This document shows positions 1 to 11,620 of a stretch of DNA of 64,000 nt, piece by piece. The position numbers and the translations under genes were made by a program. The stretch comes from Boletus sp. NGJ (Eukaryota > Basidiomycota > Agaricomycetes > Boletales > Boletaceae). The notes below the pieces were generated by a model. It was not told the origin of the DNA and did no database searches. It saw only the letters and a list, made by a program, of their open reading frames with translations. Numbering within the stretch: position 1 is the stretch's first letter; each line of letters opens with the position of its first letter. The stretch covers positions 655,178-719,177 of the forward strand of contig JAGTXK010000229.1 in NCBI GenBank assembly GCA_019096195.1. The letters are read 5' to 3'.

Positions 1-15
1 AACTTGTTGACGTCG

Positions 16-2211
16 ATGCCTAGTCCTGCCCCCGCGCCAGATATATCACTCCCCACGCGACGTGTGACTGCTATGACAACTCTCAGTGCCGTACCAGCTG
101 CACCGGGGCAAATTCAGAAGTATCTCAGGCAACGACGCAAGCTGACGTATGTATCATGGCGTGTTCTATCACAGTCATTCTAGCTGGTCACTGAAGGTTT
201 CTTTGCTTTCCTTTCTTGTGTGAAGAGAGAAAAAGGTAAACGAACGATATATCAGCGCTGGGACAATCGACTACTCAGAGTTCGTGCGCAAATGCTGCCC
301 TTGTAGTTCCAGTTGCGAATGGTTTCTCTTACAGGAAAACACCTGGCGTATGGAAACGAATTGTGCATCCGGCAGGGGCACGCTATTTCTTCAATCCCCA
401 TAAGGTTCGAGCCTGGGCAGTAGTTTAGTGCGCTCTCTCATTGGTTACCCTGCAGCAAGTCTTCACAGACATCGACCTTACGCAACAAAATCTAGTTGAG
501 ATTGATCAATGTATTGACTTTCTACGGGAAAAGGAAAATAGAGTGGTTCCGGGACCACCTTTCCAAGAAACACGTGCGCAACTCGTAATACAACTCTATG
601 AAGAAGAGAGTAGCAGAAAATGGCGCTACTATTTCGTCAACCATGGGGCCCGTGTGGTATTCTGGGTCGACGATTTTGAGACGACGAATCTGCCTGCGTT
701 CGATGATCTACAAGGTGTCACTGCGGTCAGTCACATCAGTGAGTCACTCGAAGCATTGTCGACATTTCTCGCTCCCCTGTCATAATATATACAGGATATG
801 CCATCGAGTTTCAATATTGGTAAGTGGGACAGGGTGATCTCTTCAGACGAGGACTCATAGTTATAGGTTGCACTGCGAACAATATCCGAACTGTATCTCT
901 GTGTCTCAAGATCATGTCACTGAGTTTTGCGGGATCATTGCTCATGCTTGTGCTGGTTGGTTTCAACACTCAGTGGCGGAAATGGTCACTGAAAGGTTGG
1001 ATAGATCGTACCACATCTAAAGCACCACTATCAACGCTTAATGAGACTGAGCTCGCGAGATTGCTGACACTGGCACCATACCTTCAGTGTAACATTCTGT
1101 CTGCTCACACTGATGATACGCCAGGCTTATACTAAATTTACTAGCGAGGGTTGGTGTAATCGACGAGTATACCTTGTGGATCGTAGGTAGGTCTACAATC
1201 TCAGAATTCACCGTTGCGCATCGCTCATCCTCTTCCTAGCCCGTGTGATGAACATTTTTGGTCGGTGGTTTCTGCTTTCCCATTTCCCTATCACTGACTG
1301 GAGCTTCAGCTGCCATGAGGCTCTACAGCTTCTATGGGCAACCGGGAGCACGATTAGAAGCCAACCTATCGGTCTACATCGGAGGTGAACATGGAGATGA
1401 GAACTCTCTCCTGTTCGCGCCATTTAATATATTCCTCTTCTTTGCACCCTCCGTCCAAATAAAGGAGCTCAAGAGAATTTGGGTCGACAATATTGTCAAC
1501 TATGCGCGCTGGGAAGCATTTTCGAGCAAGTTGAACAGTGAATGGAGCGGAATCACGATCTATGTGAGTAATCACTAGATCAACTTGCTGAGCGTACGCA
1601 TTGGCAGTTAACTTTGGAACGTCGATAGTCCACTGTCATGTTGGTTGTCGACGTCACCTTTCTAGCCGTGCCAACGACCAATAGCGTGGGTAGCGGTTCG
1701 CAATCGGTGACCACAATCGCGATTTATATGTCGCTGCTGACTGTTGTTGGTTCTTTACTCTCTTCCCTACTGCTTGCGAGACAGAGCCGTGCCCTAGACG
1801 ACTCGACTAGTGCTGTACGTCGTTCCATATGGTGTTCATTGATTAAATATCAGACAAACTTCTAGGCATGGTTCTTGTCCGTCACGACTCGGTGGGGAGG
1901 ATTCAAGCCCCTGGGAATCGTGTACAGCTTGCCGTTTGCATTATTAATTTGGGCGTATGTGTTGACCGTCATCGTGCGTCAGCTCACTCAACTTACTGAA
2001 TTGCAGGATGATTTTCTTCGTGTTGGCATTATGCCACATCATTTTTCAATCGAGTGATCACGTCACCATCGACACGGTTGCAGCTGGTGTGATTTTGGTT
2101 GGCACTCTGGCCTCCTCACCCATCTGGTGGGCGCGAGACTATAGCGGATGGTTGTCGGATCTAATAGCAAAGTTTCCGTGGCGTGTGCGCCGCCGCGACC
2201 CGGAAGAGTAA
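16..2211 (+). CDS. WW-like, C-terminally membrane-spanning protein, multi-exon
   Basis: The gene is read as many short exons. Joins I can defend are 16-146, an exon ending at 404, 456-738, a 25-nt exon 795-819, and one starting at 867; the introns 405-455, 739-794 and 820-866 are 51, 56 and 47 nt and keep frame. The product begins MPSPAPAPDIS, then has two Trp/aromatic WW-like segments (around WKRIVHPAGARYFF and RWRYYFVNHGARVVFW). A middle region carries FYGQPGARL and LNSEWSGITIY. Several hydrophobic segments follow from about 1638 to 2160, and the protein ends in a basic tail (RVRRRDPEE). This architecture matches a large uncharacterised agaricomycete family usually labelled WW-domain containing. 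I know of no demonstrated function. The exon between 147 and about 260 is not resolved. No clear break was seen, so the gene is probably intact. Confidence 0.8.
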
Positions 2212-3358
2212 TATACAAGCACTGCGACTAGACTGATGCCAGTAGCCCCTCGAACCTCCTTTTTTCAATTGACAGCGAAAGGGGAATAAATTTTCGAAAC
2301 ATTCCGAAAGATGTACAATAGGCATTCTTTCCTTTATCATATCCGAAATCATACCCCAGTGCCACTATATCATCAGTCAGCTCAATCCCTGACGCACAGC
2401 TTACAATCTCTGTATCTTGTCCTCAAACTCTCCATGAGCAGACACGCAGTGAAATTGTTCCCCCAACATGTTCTTGTACCCATCCAGCCCAGTGATTTGG
2501 CGTCCCTCCTGGAGTACGTGCAGACTCCTCGCTATATCCCGAGTGCGATTTCGTGATCGATCATTGCAATCATATTCGCAAAGCATTTGCATGTAGGCGA
2601 CTGTCGAAATGCACGCCGTACGAGTTAGGGTTTATAATTGGTGTAATAGTACGTGTAAAGGTAGTTGGGTTCCTGTTAGGATTTATATCTTCCATCCATC
2701 CGATTCCGAGTCTGGGTGGTTCGCTCCGCTCATTCTAGTTGGTCCGTTTAGGTTAGTCAGGTTTGGATTCCATTCCACCGTATGTGTATATATACTGTCG
2801 AAGATACATGACTGGTTCCCCAGTCTTGATATACTCATTTCTCCTCCTCGTCTCCTCGTCTGGTCGAGATCTTCGTGTAGGAGCGATATCTTGGGTCGTG
2901 GGATAGCAAGGTCCTAACAGTTCCCCTCGATCGAGTCGAGCAGCCATTGGATTCTTTATTTGCTTTTCTCCGTCGAGGTGGTCGTTGACGATCATCGTAA
3001 TGCCGAGCCTACTTGATACTACCGGCGGAGGGATCTCGACTGAGAATATTCAATCCATGGAGCATCCCGCCCCACCGTGTGTTGTTAGATCTCAGACTCT
3101 TAGAAGGTGCTCTCAGGACTCTGGTCATGAACTAGTGAACGTAATTCGAGACAGGAGTAAAGATTTGACACTCTGGCTGGGAGCGTGGATAATGATATTT
3201 CTTGGTGTTCGAATAACCACAAATACAACTTCACAGCAAAATGCGGCTACAGTTGGATATGCAACACTCGTAAAAAAGATCCTTCAGAGCCACCACAAGG
3301 GCCAGTCCACCTTTTCCATACGTACAACGTGCATATGCACAATCAAATGAGGGAGTCG
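2212..3358. other. intergenic stretch, no confident gene
   Basis: No recognisable gene was found. A minus-strand frame at 2401-2592 (contains LHVLQEGRQITGLDGYKNML) reads like a terminal exon, but I could not connect it to upstream exons or name it. The overlapping plus-strand frames look random. Confidence 0.4.
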
Positions 3359-3709
3359 TTACTTCTTCGGGGGGTTGGTCTCTGAGATCTGAGCTCGGAG
3401 CCTGGCACGATCCACTTTGGGCATGTGGACATGCCCCGCCTGGCCACCCCCATCAGCAGGAGACCCTCCATCTCTCTTGGAAAGCCTGAGGAGACGGACG
3501 AGAGCCTGAAATTTTGGTTGCTTTGGTTGTTTTGGTTGTTTTGGTTGCTTTAGCCGCTTTGGCGGGCCAGATATAAGCTAGGAAACGATACAAAGCAACA
3601 GTGTTAAGTTTTGCTTGAAGATGAATATTTGAATGATCAGAATACTTACTGACTTAATAGCCTCCCAGTTCGACTCGGGGGGAGGGGCATCGTCAACACC
3701 GTATCCCAT
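3359..3709 (-). CDS. small two-exon hypothetical protein with KQP repeats
   Basis: Exon 1 (3650-3709) starts MGYGVDDAPPPESNWEAIKS and ends at a consensus GTAAGT donor. A 72-nt intron (3578-3649) has a CTTAAC branch-like motif about 35 nt before a TTTCCTAG acceptor. Exon 2 (3359-3577) continues in frame to a stop, giving 91 residues. The middle is a lysine/glutamine/proline array (KQPKQPKQPKQPK) made by a TTTGGTTG-type microsatellite read on this strand. The tail is basic. No family is recognised. It could instead be a chance frame over a microsatellite, so confidence is low. Confidence 0.35.
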
Positions 3710-6700
3710 GGAACAATTCGATAGTTATGCAAGTCGGGAGTGTGGTGCCTTGCCTTGACAGCCTTTGCTCAGCGCTCAATGCTGTCAGCGTGCCAGCTAG
3801 GTATGAAAGTGGTGAGCTGAGCCGCATGCCTGTGTCTTTTATCTTAGATTTCAAACCCAGAATCCGAACTTGTCGATTCTACAGCAAGCCTTGAGTCTAG
3901 AGCTCCTTATCATGTTTTATGATAAATCTCATAACGCTTATCTAGACAGAACACCGTAGGTCGGGTGACTGAGTCCGCCTAAAGTAGGTCGTGGAGTAGG
4001 CAGGTACTACATCAGCTGGGGGATAAACAAATGCCTCGACTCGGAGAAATCGTTCTTCTGCTGGAAGACAAATGAACCTTCGAGCTTCGATGCATCGCGC
4101 TAAAATGACCAACCAAAACTCGACTCGATCCACTTTTTTCATGTGCACTCCCTTAGTGTATGGTCGCACTAACTGGCAAGTGCCAGCGCTGATCCGTTCA
4201 GGACAATGCTACGTTCCAACTATATCAGCGTCATCATCATGACACACTTCGAAGTCACATTGACAGACGAACCACTGTGACATACACCAGCGTCGAGCTG
4301 TGTCAATGAGAAAGTGTTTTCTGGAGACAATGGACGACCGTGAGATGGTGTGTTTGAATTCAGTGACCAAGGTCATGGTGACGTAGTGGTCAAGTTCTTA
4401 GTAGCGTTTTCTCTTGGGGAATACACCACACACCGTATGCATCACATCGTTACTTCGTATGCTGAAATGTCGGATAATTACTCTATTTCCTGCTGAGCTA
4501 CGAGGCAATGATAGGGACATACAGAGTGGCACAGGGAGGAATCAATTACTGGGATAATGACCTAAACAATGAGGCCCCAGGAATCGTCACAGAAAAGAGG
4601 TCATACCATAGTGAACCAGCAGCTTATGAAAGCTGTGCGAAGGGAACTTACGCCAAGACCTAAGGGCATAATCTTTATTGAATGATTAGGACTAACCCAC
4701 GAGTTATTCAGGGAATGCACGTTGACTAGAAGATGGGACAAGCCCGAGTTTCCACGTACTTGTGTTGCGAGTGATCAGCATGTCAGTGACAACCCGCTGG
4801 TATGCGTTGAACGGTTGGCGGAGGCGAGTGAGCCGCGAAAGGACGAAGTTCCGCGTTCAAGCTCTGAATCAAGCCGCGACTCGGAGTTGGAATTGGAATG
4901 CGATACAAACCATTTGCGATGAACCACGGCCAAGAACGAGTCGACTCGTACAGTAACAGGTTGACGCCCAACAACTTCTACCTTTGTGCGCAATTCCGTA
5001 CTAACAGTCTCCGTCCTATCGACATCTATAAGAGGGCGATAAGCGGTCGGAGACAGTGATGTCCCGTTCCGGAAGACAACCAGTAGAGGGCTGACTCTGA
5101 CTGAGACCCTACCATCAAAAGCTAAGTGCCCTCGGACCTAGGTACTAGGGAAGTGTCCACACAACTTTGAAATGACATCGACCACGCTGCAACCGCAACT
5201 CCATATTCTGGTCCAATCTTGCTACTTGCTGTCTTATGTGAGTTCTACCGTAGAGCACACGTGTTTCAGTGCTCACACCCATGGCCCGATAACCCATGAC
5301 ATTACCCTGACACGAAAGCTTGGGCAGTGCGCGATTGGCCTGACATAAACATTTACAATGACAAGGAACTCCCCTTAGGGTCATTGCAAAACAACGGCGT
5401 CAACTTGAACCTGCGACTGAAAGTACTATATTCATGAACTGCACCAAAGCGAGCACGTTCATTGCGACTGAGACATTGCTTCCGCTTCAGTACGACCTTT
5501 CCTTCTGGAATTTGACTGTCGCCGTGTCAACATAGGATGCACAAATTCGTAAAGGTGCCTCCTGGACCATTCATGGTTAGGATCTGCTATGTTGTCCACT
5601 TTGTTTTCTCGGCGAGCTCTTTATCCTCGTCATGCCCGAGGAGCGGCGCCTTACACTTCATTGCGGCCTCGCTTTCCGGAAGTTCCGTGTACTTGAATGG
5701 CGTCGATAGCGGGTCTACTTGGAATTTATGGCGAAGACCACGAGCTCATTGTTTTGTCCAGTGGGAGATATGTCATCTTGCCACAATGGTCCCGGTGGTA
5801 GCAAGCAACGATAAGATCGATCTGGCTAATATATAGCAATTTACTCGATCAGGAAGATATGGCATAGCAGACAAACGAGATATGATTTCTTGGAATGAAA
5901 TCAAGAAGTGTAGAGCGTCTGAGAGTGTCACTAGTTTGAATACTATACTTACATTATCTCTGAGACACGGCCCCCACGTGCCAGTGCTACCGCTCTGCTA
6001 CACTAGCATGCGACAAAGATTCTTTGTATGATCTTTCTCCTGGGTGCCAGTCCGGCTTTTGACAAGGCGGCCAGTCACTGCAGGTCCAGGTTTTTCAATC
6101 TCCGCCTCTCGCGGTCTGTTTCCTACCATGCACTTCTTGACTCACCCGATAAAAAAAAAGTTCTGTGAGAACGGAGCCCCTCACGTGTGCATTCAACGAG
6201 GGCAGATTCGGGGACTCTAAGCACGTCCTGAGAGATAATCCTCAGCAACATGGTTAGATTTGCCATATACCTTTCGGGACTGGAGGGGGAGGGGACAGGT
6301 GTCTGGATCCCTGGATAAAACACCGATCTTCAGTGAGATATCTACGGTGTTCTGTCAAGCTAATTTATAGGTTCAGAACTCACAAGCGCCATAAATGCAA
6401 ACACGTGAGTACTTTAATGCGAAAGGGATCGGAGGACCAAAGCGGTCCTTGTACATGATGGTCCTCTCCTATCACTCTTCCGATGTTGTGGTCAAGGTGA
6501 GAACGACTGTCTTCTTACTCATCTTTATTTATCGAGGGGGGGGGGGGCTCATAGTTGCGTTCAAAGTCAAGGCGGGCCGAACATGTAGTTCGTGTATTGG
6601 CAGCGAGGCGTTATCTTGGTCCCATGGCATAATCTAACGTTCGGTACGGTATGATCATTGATCATATGATGGCTCGAAGAGCTACGTAGCCCACCTACCT

Positions 6701-7345
6701 CATTGGTTCTCATTTCTCCTTTTTATCTTCCGGCATCAAGAATCCTAGAAATTTCGACGTCAGAACTGACTCTTATAGGACAATATTTGTGCTCGGGCTG
6801 GTCGTTCGTTCGTGAAGTCCCGGCCAAGATGTTACTGTTCCGATCCAAAGTCATGGCCACGGCGCAAGTGCAAAGAAGACGGGTGAGGAAGTTCATCTGT
6901 GCATGTCTGCGTCGCCCTTGGGTGGGTCGGATTGAATACGGGACGTAATCGTTTCATTATTTTCAGAGACGCGATTCGCGACGTACACGGTGGCAGAAAC
7001 TCAACAACAGTGCGGCCGGTGGTGCGCGTCCGATGGCGGTCAACTTGAAGAGACGAACTTGGATATGGTGACATGACATGTTCGGGGATGAAAGCCACAC
7101 GCACTAGCGCGAGCGATCGCATGCGAGCCGTGCTTCATTGGCACCCTTTTTTTTCCGTCTCCATGGCTTAAAAGCTGCCCTCGCTCGTCCACAACGTGCG
7201 TTCTGCACTCGATTAAGACGCAGAAGCAACGCAATGCCTCGGCTCGGCCACGGACACCGTGCCCGCGGACTGGACCCCACTTGCACGATGTGTTGCTATC
7301 CCCGAATCACGCACCAACCACGCGCCATCACAATTCCCCGTTTGA
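3710..7345. other. gene-poor stretch without a supported gene
   Basis: About 3.6 kb with only short overlapping frames on both strands and no domain signature. A frame at 5537-5836 (+) and one at 6832-7122 (-) are the longest, and both look like noise or old relics. A run of ten G lies near 6539. I see no tRNA or other structural RNA. Confidence 0.4.
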
Positions 7346-7349
7346 GCCC

Positions 7350-7395
7350 CCCCCCAAAAAAAAAAAAAAAAAAGAAAAAGAAAAAGAAAAAGAGA
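7350..7395. repeat. C/A then AAAAAG microsatellite
   Basis: A run of C is followed by a long A tract and then AAAAAG repeats ending near 7395. The poly-Phe and poly-Lys frames on the two strands come from this low-complexity tract. Confidence 0.9.
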
Positions 7396-8330
7396 CGGCC
7401 TGAGCGATGCTGCACATGACCAGCTATGTTGCTAATACGCTTTTGCAGTGTACCCGCTTCGCTCGTTCTCTTGAGGAGCCCGGCCCTACGCGCAGCCCAC
7501 CACCTTGCCGAGTATCCTTGTTCGATCATGGCTCTTGGTTCGCCAGCGGCGTGAACCTATGTCTTGGACGCATCAAGAGATTGCCCTGTATGACACGCCT
7601 GCGGTGAATTATAGTTCGACCAACTTACGTCTTTATCCATCGTTGGCGTTCACGGGGCATGACACTTTGCCGCTCCCTCACGCTCTGCGCTTTGGTTTGT
7701 ACGAGTTGACAAAGTCGCTCGCTTCTCTCGCACATATCAAATCCCCCCAAGAGCGATTCCAGAAAAAAAATCTTGTGTATAAACGACGACTATAACGTAT
7801 TAGAGACTGCAACGCCGCATCCCCTCATCCACCAAGGACGAGAAGATAGGCGCATCTACACTATTGGGGAGACAACGAGATGAATATTATGTATGAAACA
7901 AATTGAACAATGCCAGAATGAAGCGTGACTATAATAGTGTTTTGTGAAATCGGATCACATAACGGAGCAAAATATGTCAAAAGAGCATGAAGGACGAACA
8001 TAAAGTAGAGAAACAAAAGGAATAAATGACAACCAAGCGCAACGACAAGCTTATATGCAAATGAAAGCATGTTTTTCAAAAAAAAGAAAAAAGAAATCAT
8101 AGATAATAGCCAAGCAACATGTGTATGAATTTGGGGTAGGTGGTCCCGCTCAGCATAATAATAATGTCCCGCTGGTAGCAGAAATTAAAAGAGGGCAACC
8201 AGCGCGCGCGATTGAACAGACGACAGGAATGCGAGTGGGGTTTGACAAGGCCATGGAGCGAATGTACGATAGCAAAAACGAAAGCGAAGCCATATTTTTG
8301 GGAGGATGGTGGGTATCATTGTCGCGTCCT
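7396..8330. other. region downstream of SRE1; one unassigned plus-strand frame
   Basis: A plus-strand frame at 7505-7795 ends ERFQKKNLVYKRRL and could be a terminal exon, but it has no convincing start or partner exon and no family I recognise. From about 7800 to 8330 the DNA is A-rich on the plus strand and probably includes the 3' untranslated region of the SRE1-type gene that ends at 8331 on the minus strand. Confidence 0.3.
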
Positions 8331-11300
8331 CTATTCCCGTGGCGGAGCGGGCTCAACAGGCCAGATCGACTCACGGCTTCGTTCCCGCTCACCCGTGCGA
8401 GTAAGAGGAACCGAGGACGTCGCAGGATTCAATCCCGTTTGAGGAGGTTGTGGAGACGGCTGCTCGTGGGATGGAGGTTGTTGAGGTGTAGGCTGTGGTA
8501 ACGTCTGCTGTTGTGGCTGTGCTGGCTGGGAAGGCTGTGGGGATGGTTGCGGCGCACCCATCATCTCGTCGAGTCCACGTTTGATACCCAGCATCATCTT
8601 ATCCGTCTTGTCCATCAACTCTTCCAACCGCCTACGTTGCTCATGGAGTTCCAGATAATGTTGTCGCAGTTCGCTCGCTGTAGGAACGACTGCCGTCAAT
8701 CCTCCGTTCAAGGCGTCGTGAGGGGGTGGCGAATGTCCATGTCCGAGGCCATAATACCCATGACCCACACCATGTGGTGGGGGTAGAACATAGCCGACAC
8801 CCGCAGCGAGTCCAGGGTTTAATGGAGAATGCGTTCTACTGGGTGCATTAGAACCGGACCGCAGGTAGCTGGACTGTGCACCGCCAAAATCACGAGCACC
8901 AAGAAGACCAGGTGGACCGTACCCATATCGTTCCCCTAATGCGGCGTTCAAAGGAGGCAAGTCGAGACCAGCGTGAGGCGATCCGATAAACGCTCCATGA
9001 CCCGAGGGAACACGTCCAAGATGGTGCGCGAAACGATCCAACTCGGGACCCGGTTGCATGACCCGAGGGAGCGAGTGACTGCGATCTCCGAGTGCTTCCA
9101 CAATTTGATGATGCATACTCAGCGCACCTTCGACCCATAAAGAACTGTGAGAGTCCCGAGAGGCTTTTCGTGCGGATGCACGCTCACCCTTGCCCCGTCC
9201 TCGTCCGCCACTGTCCTGTGGCAATTCGTCTTCGGGGTCGCCCATATCCTCGTCTTCATCCTTCTCCCGAACACGGCCTTTTTCACGATCGCTCTTCCCT
9301 CTTCGAGTTCGTTTCCGTCGAGGTTGGGGTTCTTCGACTTCGTTATCACTTTCCTCTCCTCCCGTGTTCGCGTGTTGGCTACCACCTGATTGACCGATTC
9401 CGACAAGAGCTTCTGCCGCTTGGTGATCTGTTATACGTGCCGAGGACATGCCAGCTGCGGCGGGAACACGTTTTCGTCGCTTGATCACAGTCTTCTTCAT
9501 CGAATTGGGGCGATGAGTGCCATGCAACTTGAAATATAGACCTATTGATGGGATAGCAATCAGCGCTACATGTCCGGTGGTGCTCGATTATGATGAGGAC
9601 GTAAGAAGGAAATTTATGAAACAAACGAGAACACTAGCCAACACAACCCGGACGTGAAAGGAAAAGAAGTCCCCACCAGTATCGAAGATAAGATAAGAAG
9701 GGGTGCAGAATAAATGAAAGATAAGACGATATCAGACGTCCCGACGCTTGAAGCGAAAGACATGCGCGTATCCCGGGTGGGATCAACGTGCACCATGTCA
9801 CCCATTTTACGAAAAATAGCCAACGTCCAGGGAATAATGACGAAGGCAATGAAACACGCCCCCCAGCACAGCAGACATGAAACGAGATAGAAACGCACCG
9901 CATGCATTGCAAATGTTATTACCCACATCGTCCCTCCTCCAGAGCGGGGTGGTGCTGGTACCACAGTTCGCGCAGCTCAGTGCTCCGACTGCTGACTTGG
10001 CCTTCTTCGCGGGTGCGGGGCTGTCACCCTCGGCACCAGGCGAGGAAGTGTCGACGGCGGCGGGAGATGCTACCGGTGCGACGACAGCCGCAGTCTCGTC
10101 TGTGGCTGCAGCTTCGGTGTCGAGCCTCCCAGACACTACAAGAGAATTGTTTAGCGTCGGGCAGCCAGCGCATGCGCTGGTTCCTCCAGTGCCATCGCAC
10201 CGTCCATCCCCAGGGCACGTGCCCCCACCAGCACTGGTGTGCGCACCTGTGGTAGAAGCAGGCTTCGTGGATGAAGTGGGCTTGGGAACGAGCTTTTGCT
10301 GGGGCTGACCGGAGCCTTCAGTTTGTACGGACGAAGAGGGTGCATCCGTAGTTTTCGAGTGCTGATTTTGGGAAGGAGATGACGCTGCTGGAACTGCAGA
10401 TGCCTGATTTGGATTTGACATGTCGGATTCCGCGCCACCGTTTAGAGGCTGGGATGAGGGTTGCGCAGAGGTAGCAGTAGGCGTTGGAGTACGGGCCAGG
10501 GAGGTGGGACGAGCCACCTTGCGTGATTTGAGGTAGAGGCCTAGTGACGATAAACAACGAAAAACGGCAAGCAAAGTGCCCACGAGTCGTACACATTTCA
10601 ATCAGCACACTGCTACTGCACTGACAAGACGGTAGGTAGGACAAGAGCGTAGGAAAAAGAATCTGGGCCAATCGCCATCATGTCCGAGTTGACATGCCGA
10701 GAACACGCGGTGTAGATGTAGCCGCAACGCAGCATGATGATATACATCGACCGGCTAACATGAAGCGTGTCTGGACGCAACGGGCGCCCGCGACCCAACC
10801 CGTGCCACGCGTTGACACGTGAGGGCGGTGGAGGAGGAAATGAAAGCAGATGAGATGAAAATGGATCAAAATCAACTCACCACAAGCATTGCAGATGGTC
10901 TTGCCCTGGGTGTCGCGTCTCCAGAGAGGCGTGTCGACGGTCCCACAATTGGTACAGCCTGTACGCTGCTGTTGTGGAGCCTGCTGCGGTTGTTGCGGTT
11001 GGGCAGGCTGAGGTGGCGGGGGTGCAACGACTTGCTCTGGGAGATGTGACTGCTGTTGCTCCGACTGTTGGTGTGATGACTGCGCGACGACGGCATTGAG
11101 CGCGTTCATCTGGTCGTCGACGGCAGACTGTTGGGCGCGATCCTTTTGCTGGTTGAGTAGCTGTTCATAGGTCGTGAATTCGCCCGAGCTGATACGCTGG
11201 TGGAGCGCGTGTGCGGCATCTGCGAGGCCCGGCGAGGAGGGTGCATGCTGGTCGGAAGCTGTGCTGGAGGAGAACTGCTGTTGTATGCGGGAGAGATGAT

Positions 11301-11340
11301 GCATGTTCAAAGCGGGGGGTTCCATTAAAATTGGGGACAT
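8331..11340 (-). CDS. SRE1: SRE1/URBS1-type GATA iron-regulatory transcription factor
   Basis: Three exons (11340-10881, 10540-9899, 9541-8331) join in frame to 770 residues. Two GATA zinc fingers of the C-x2-C-x17-C-x2-C type lie at about C129-C153 and C343-C367, both with TPLWRRD cores. Between them sits a cysteine-rich motif C-x5-C-x8-C-x2-C at C262-C280 ([20 protein letters not shown] region). That two-finger plus cysteine-rich layout is the hallmark of fungal siderophore/iron-uptake repressors, where the middle cysteines are needed for iron sensing. A basic stretch (KRRKRV) follows finger 2, then acidic/basic linkers, a likely coiled coil (about 656-695) and a Gln/Pro-rich tail. Both introns interrupt the same Gly codon just after each NACG motif and are long for this genome (340 and 357 nt). 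The start MSPILMEPP at 11340 was chosen because the upstream codons in frame look non-coding. The role is nuclear repression of iron acquisition, inferred from family. Confidence 0.92.
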
Positions 11341-11604
11341 TTTTGAAAGAGGTATATCTAGAGATGCGATTAAAGAGAATTTTTGTGTAAGACTGTTGAT
11401 TGCGGCGCGTGTCAGTTCGTAGGGGTCGGATGAGCAACGAGAACGATACAGACAGAAAGTGAAGAACAACAGGGGGACGCAGAGTGCGATGAGATGGGGA
11501 GGGAATGAGACGCAGGAGGAGCAGGAGGAGGGATGGTTTGGTTGAGGAGGAGAAACGGGGTCAGAAGTGTGTGCAAGGGAGTTTACTTGTGGTCGACGGG
11601 AACC

Positions 11605-11620
11605 GATAAACTAATAGATA
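11605..11620. promoter_or_regulatory. paired GATA motifs upstream of the SRE1-type gene
   Basis: Two GATA cores (11605-11608 and 11617-11620) lie about 265-280 bp upstream of the predicted SRE1-type start on the minus strand. GATA repressors of this family often regulate themselves, so these are candidate autoregulatory sites. Single GATA cores are common by chance. Confidence 0.25.

Noticed and set aside
7138-7529. Poly-Lys and poly-Phe containing frames
   Set aside because: They span the A/AAAAAG microsatellite and show no family features.
8121-9484. Plus-strand frames of up to 130 codons
   Set aside because: They lie antisense to the SRE1-type gene, whose zinc fingers and spliced frame are clear.
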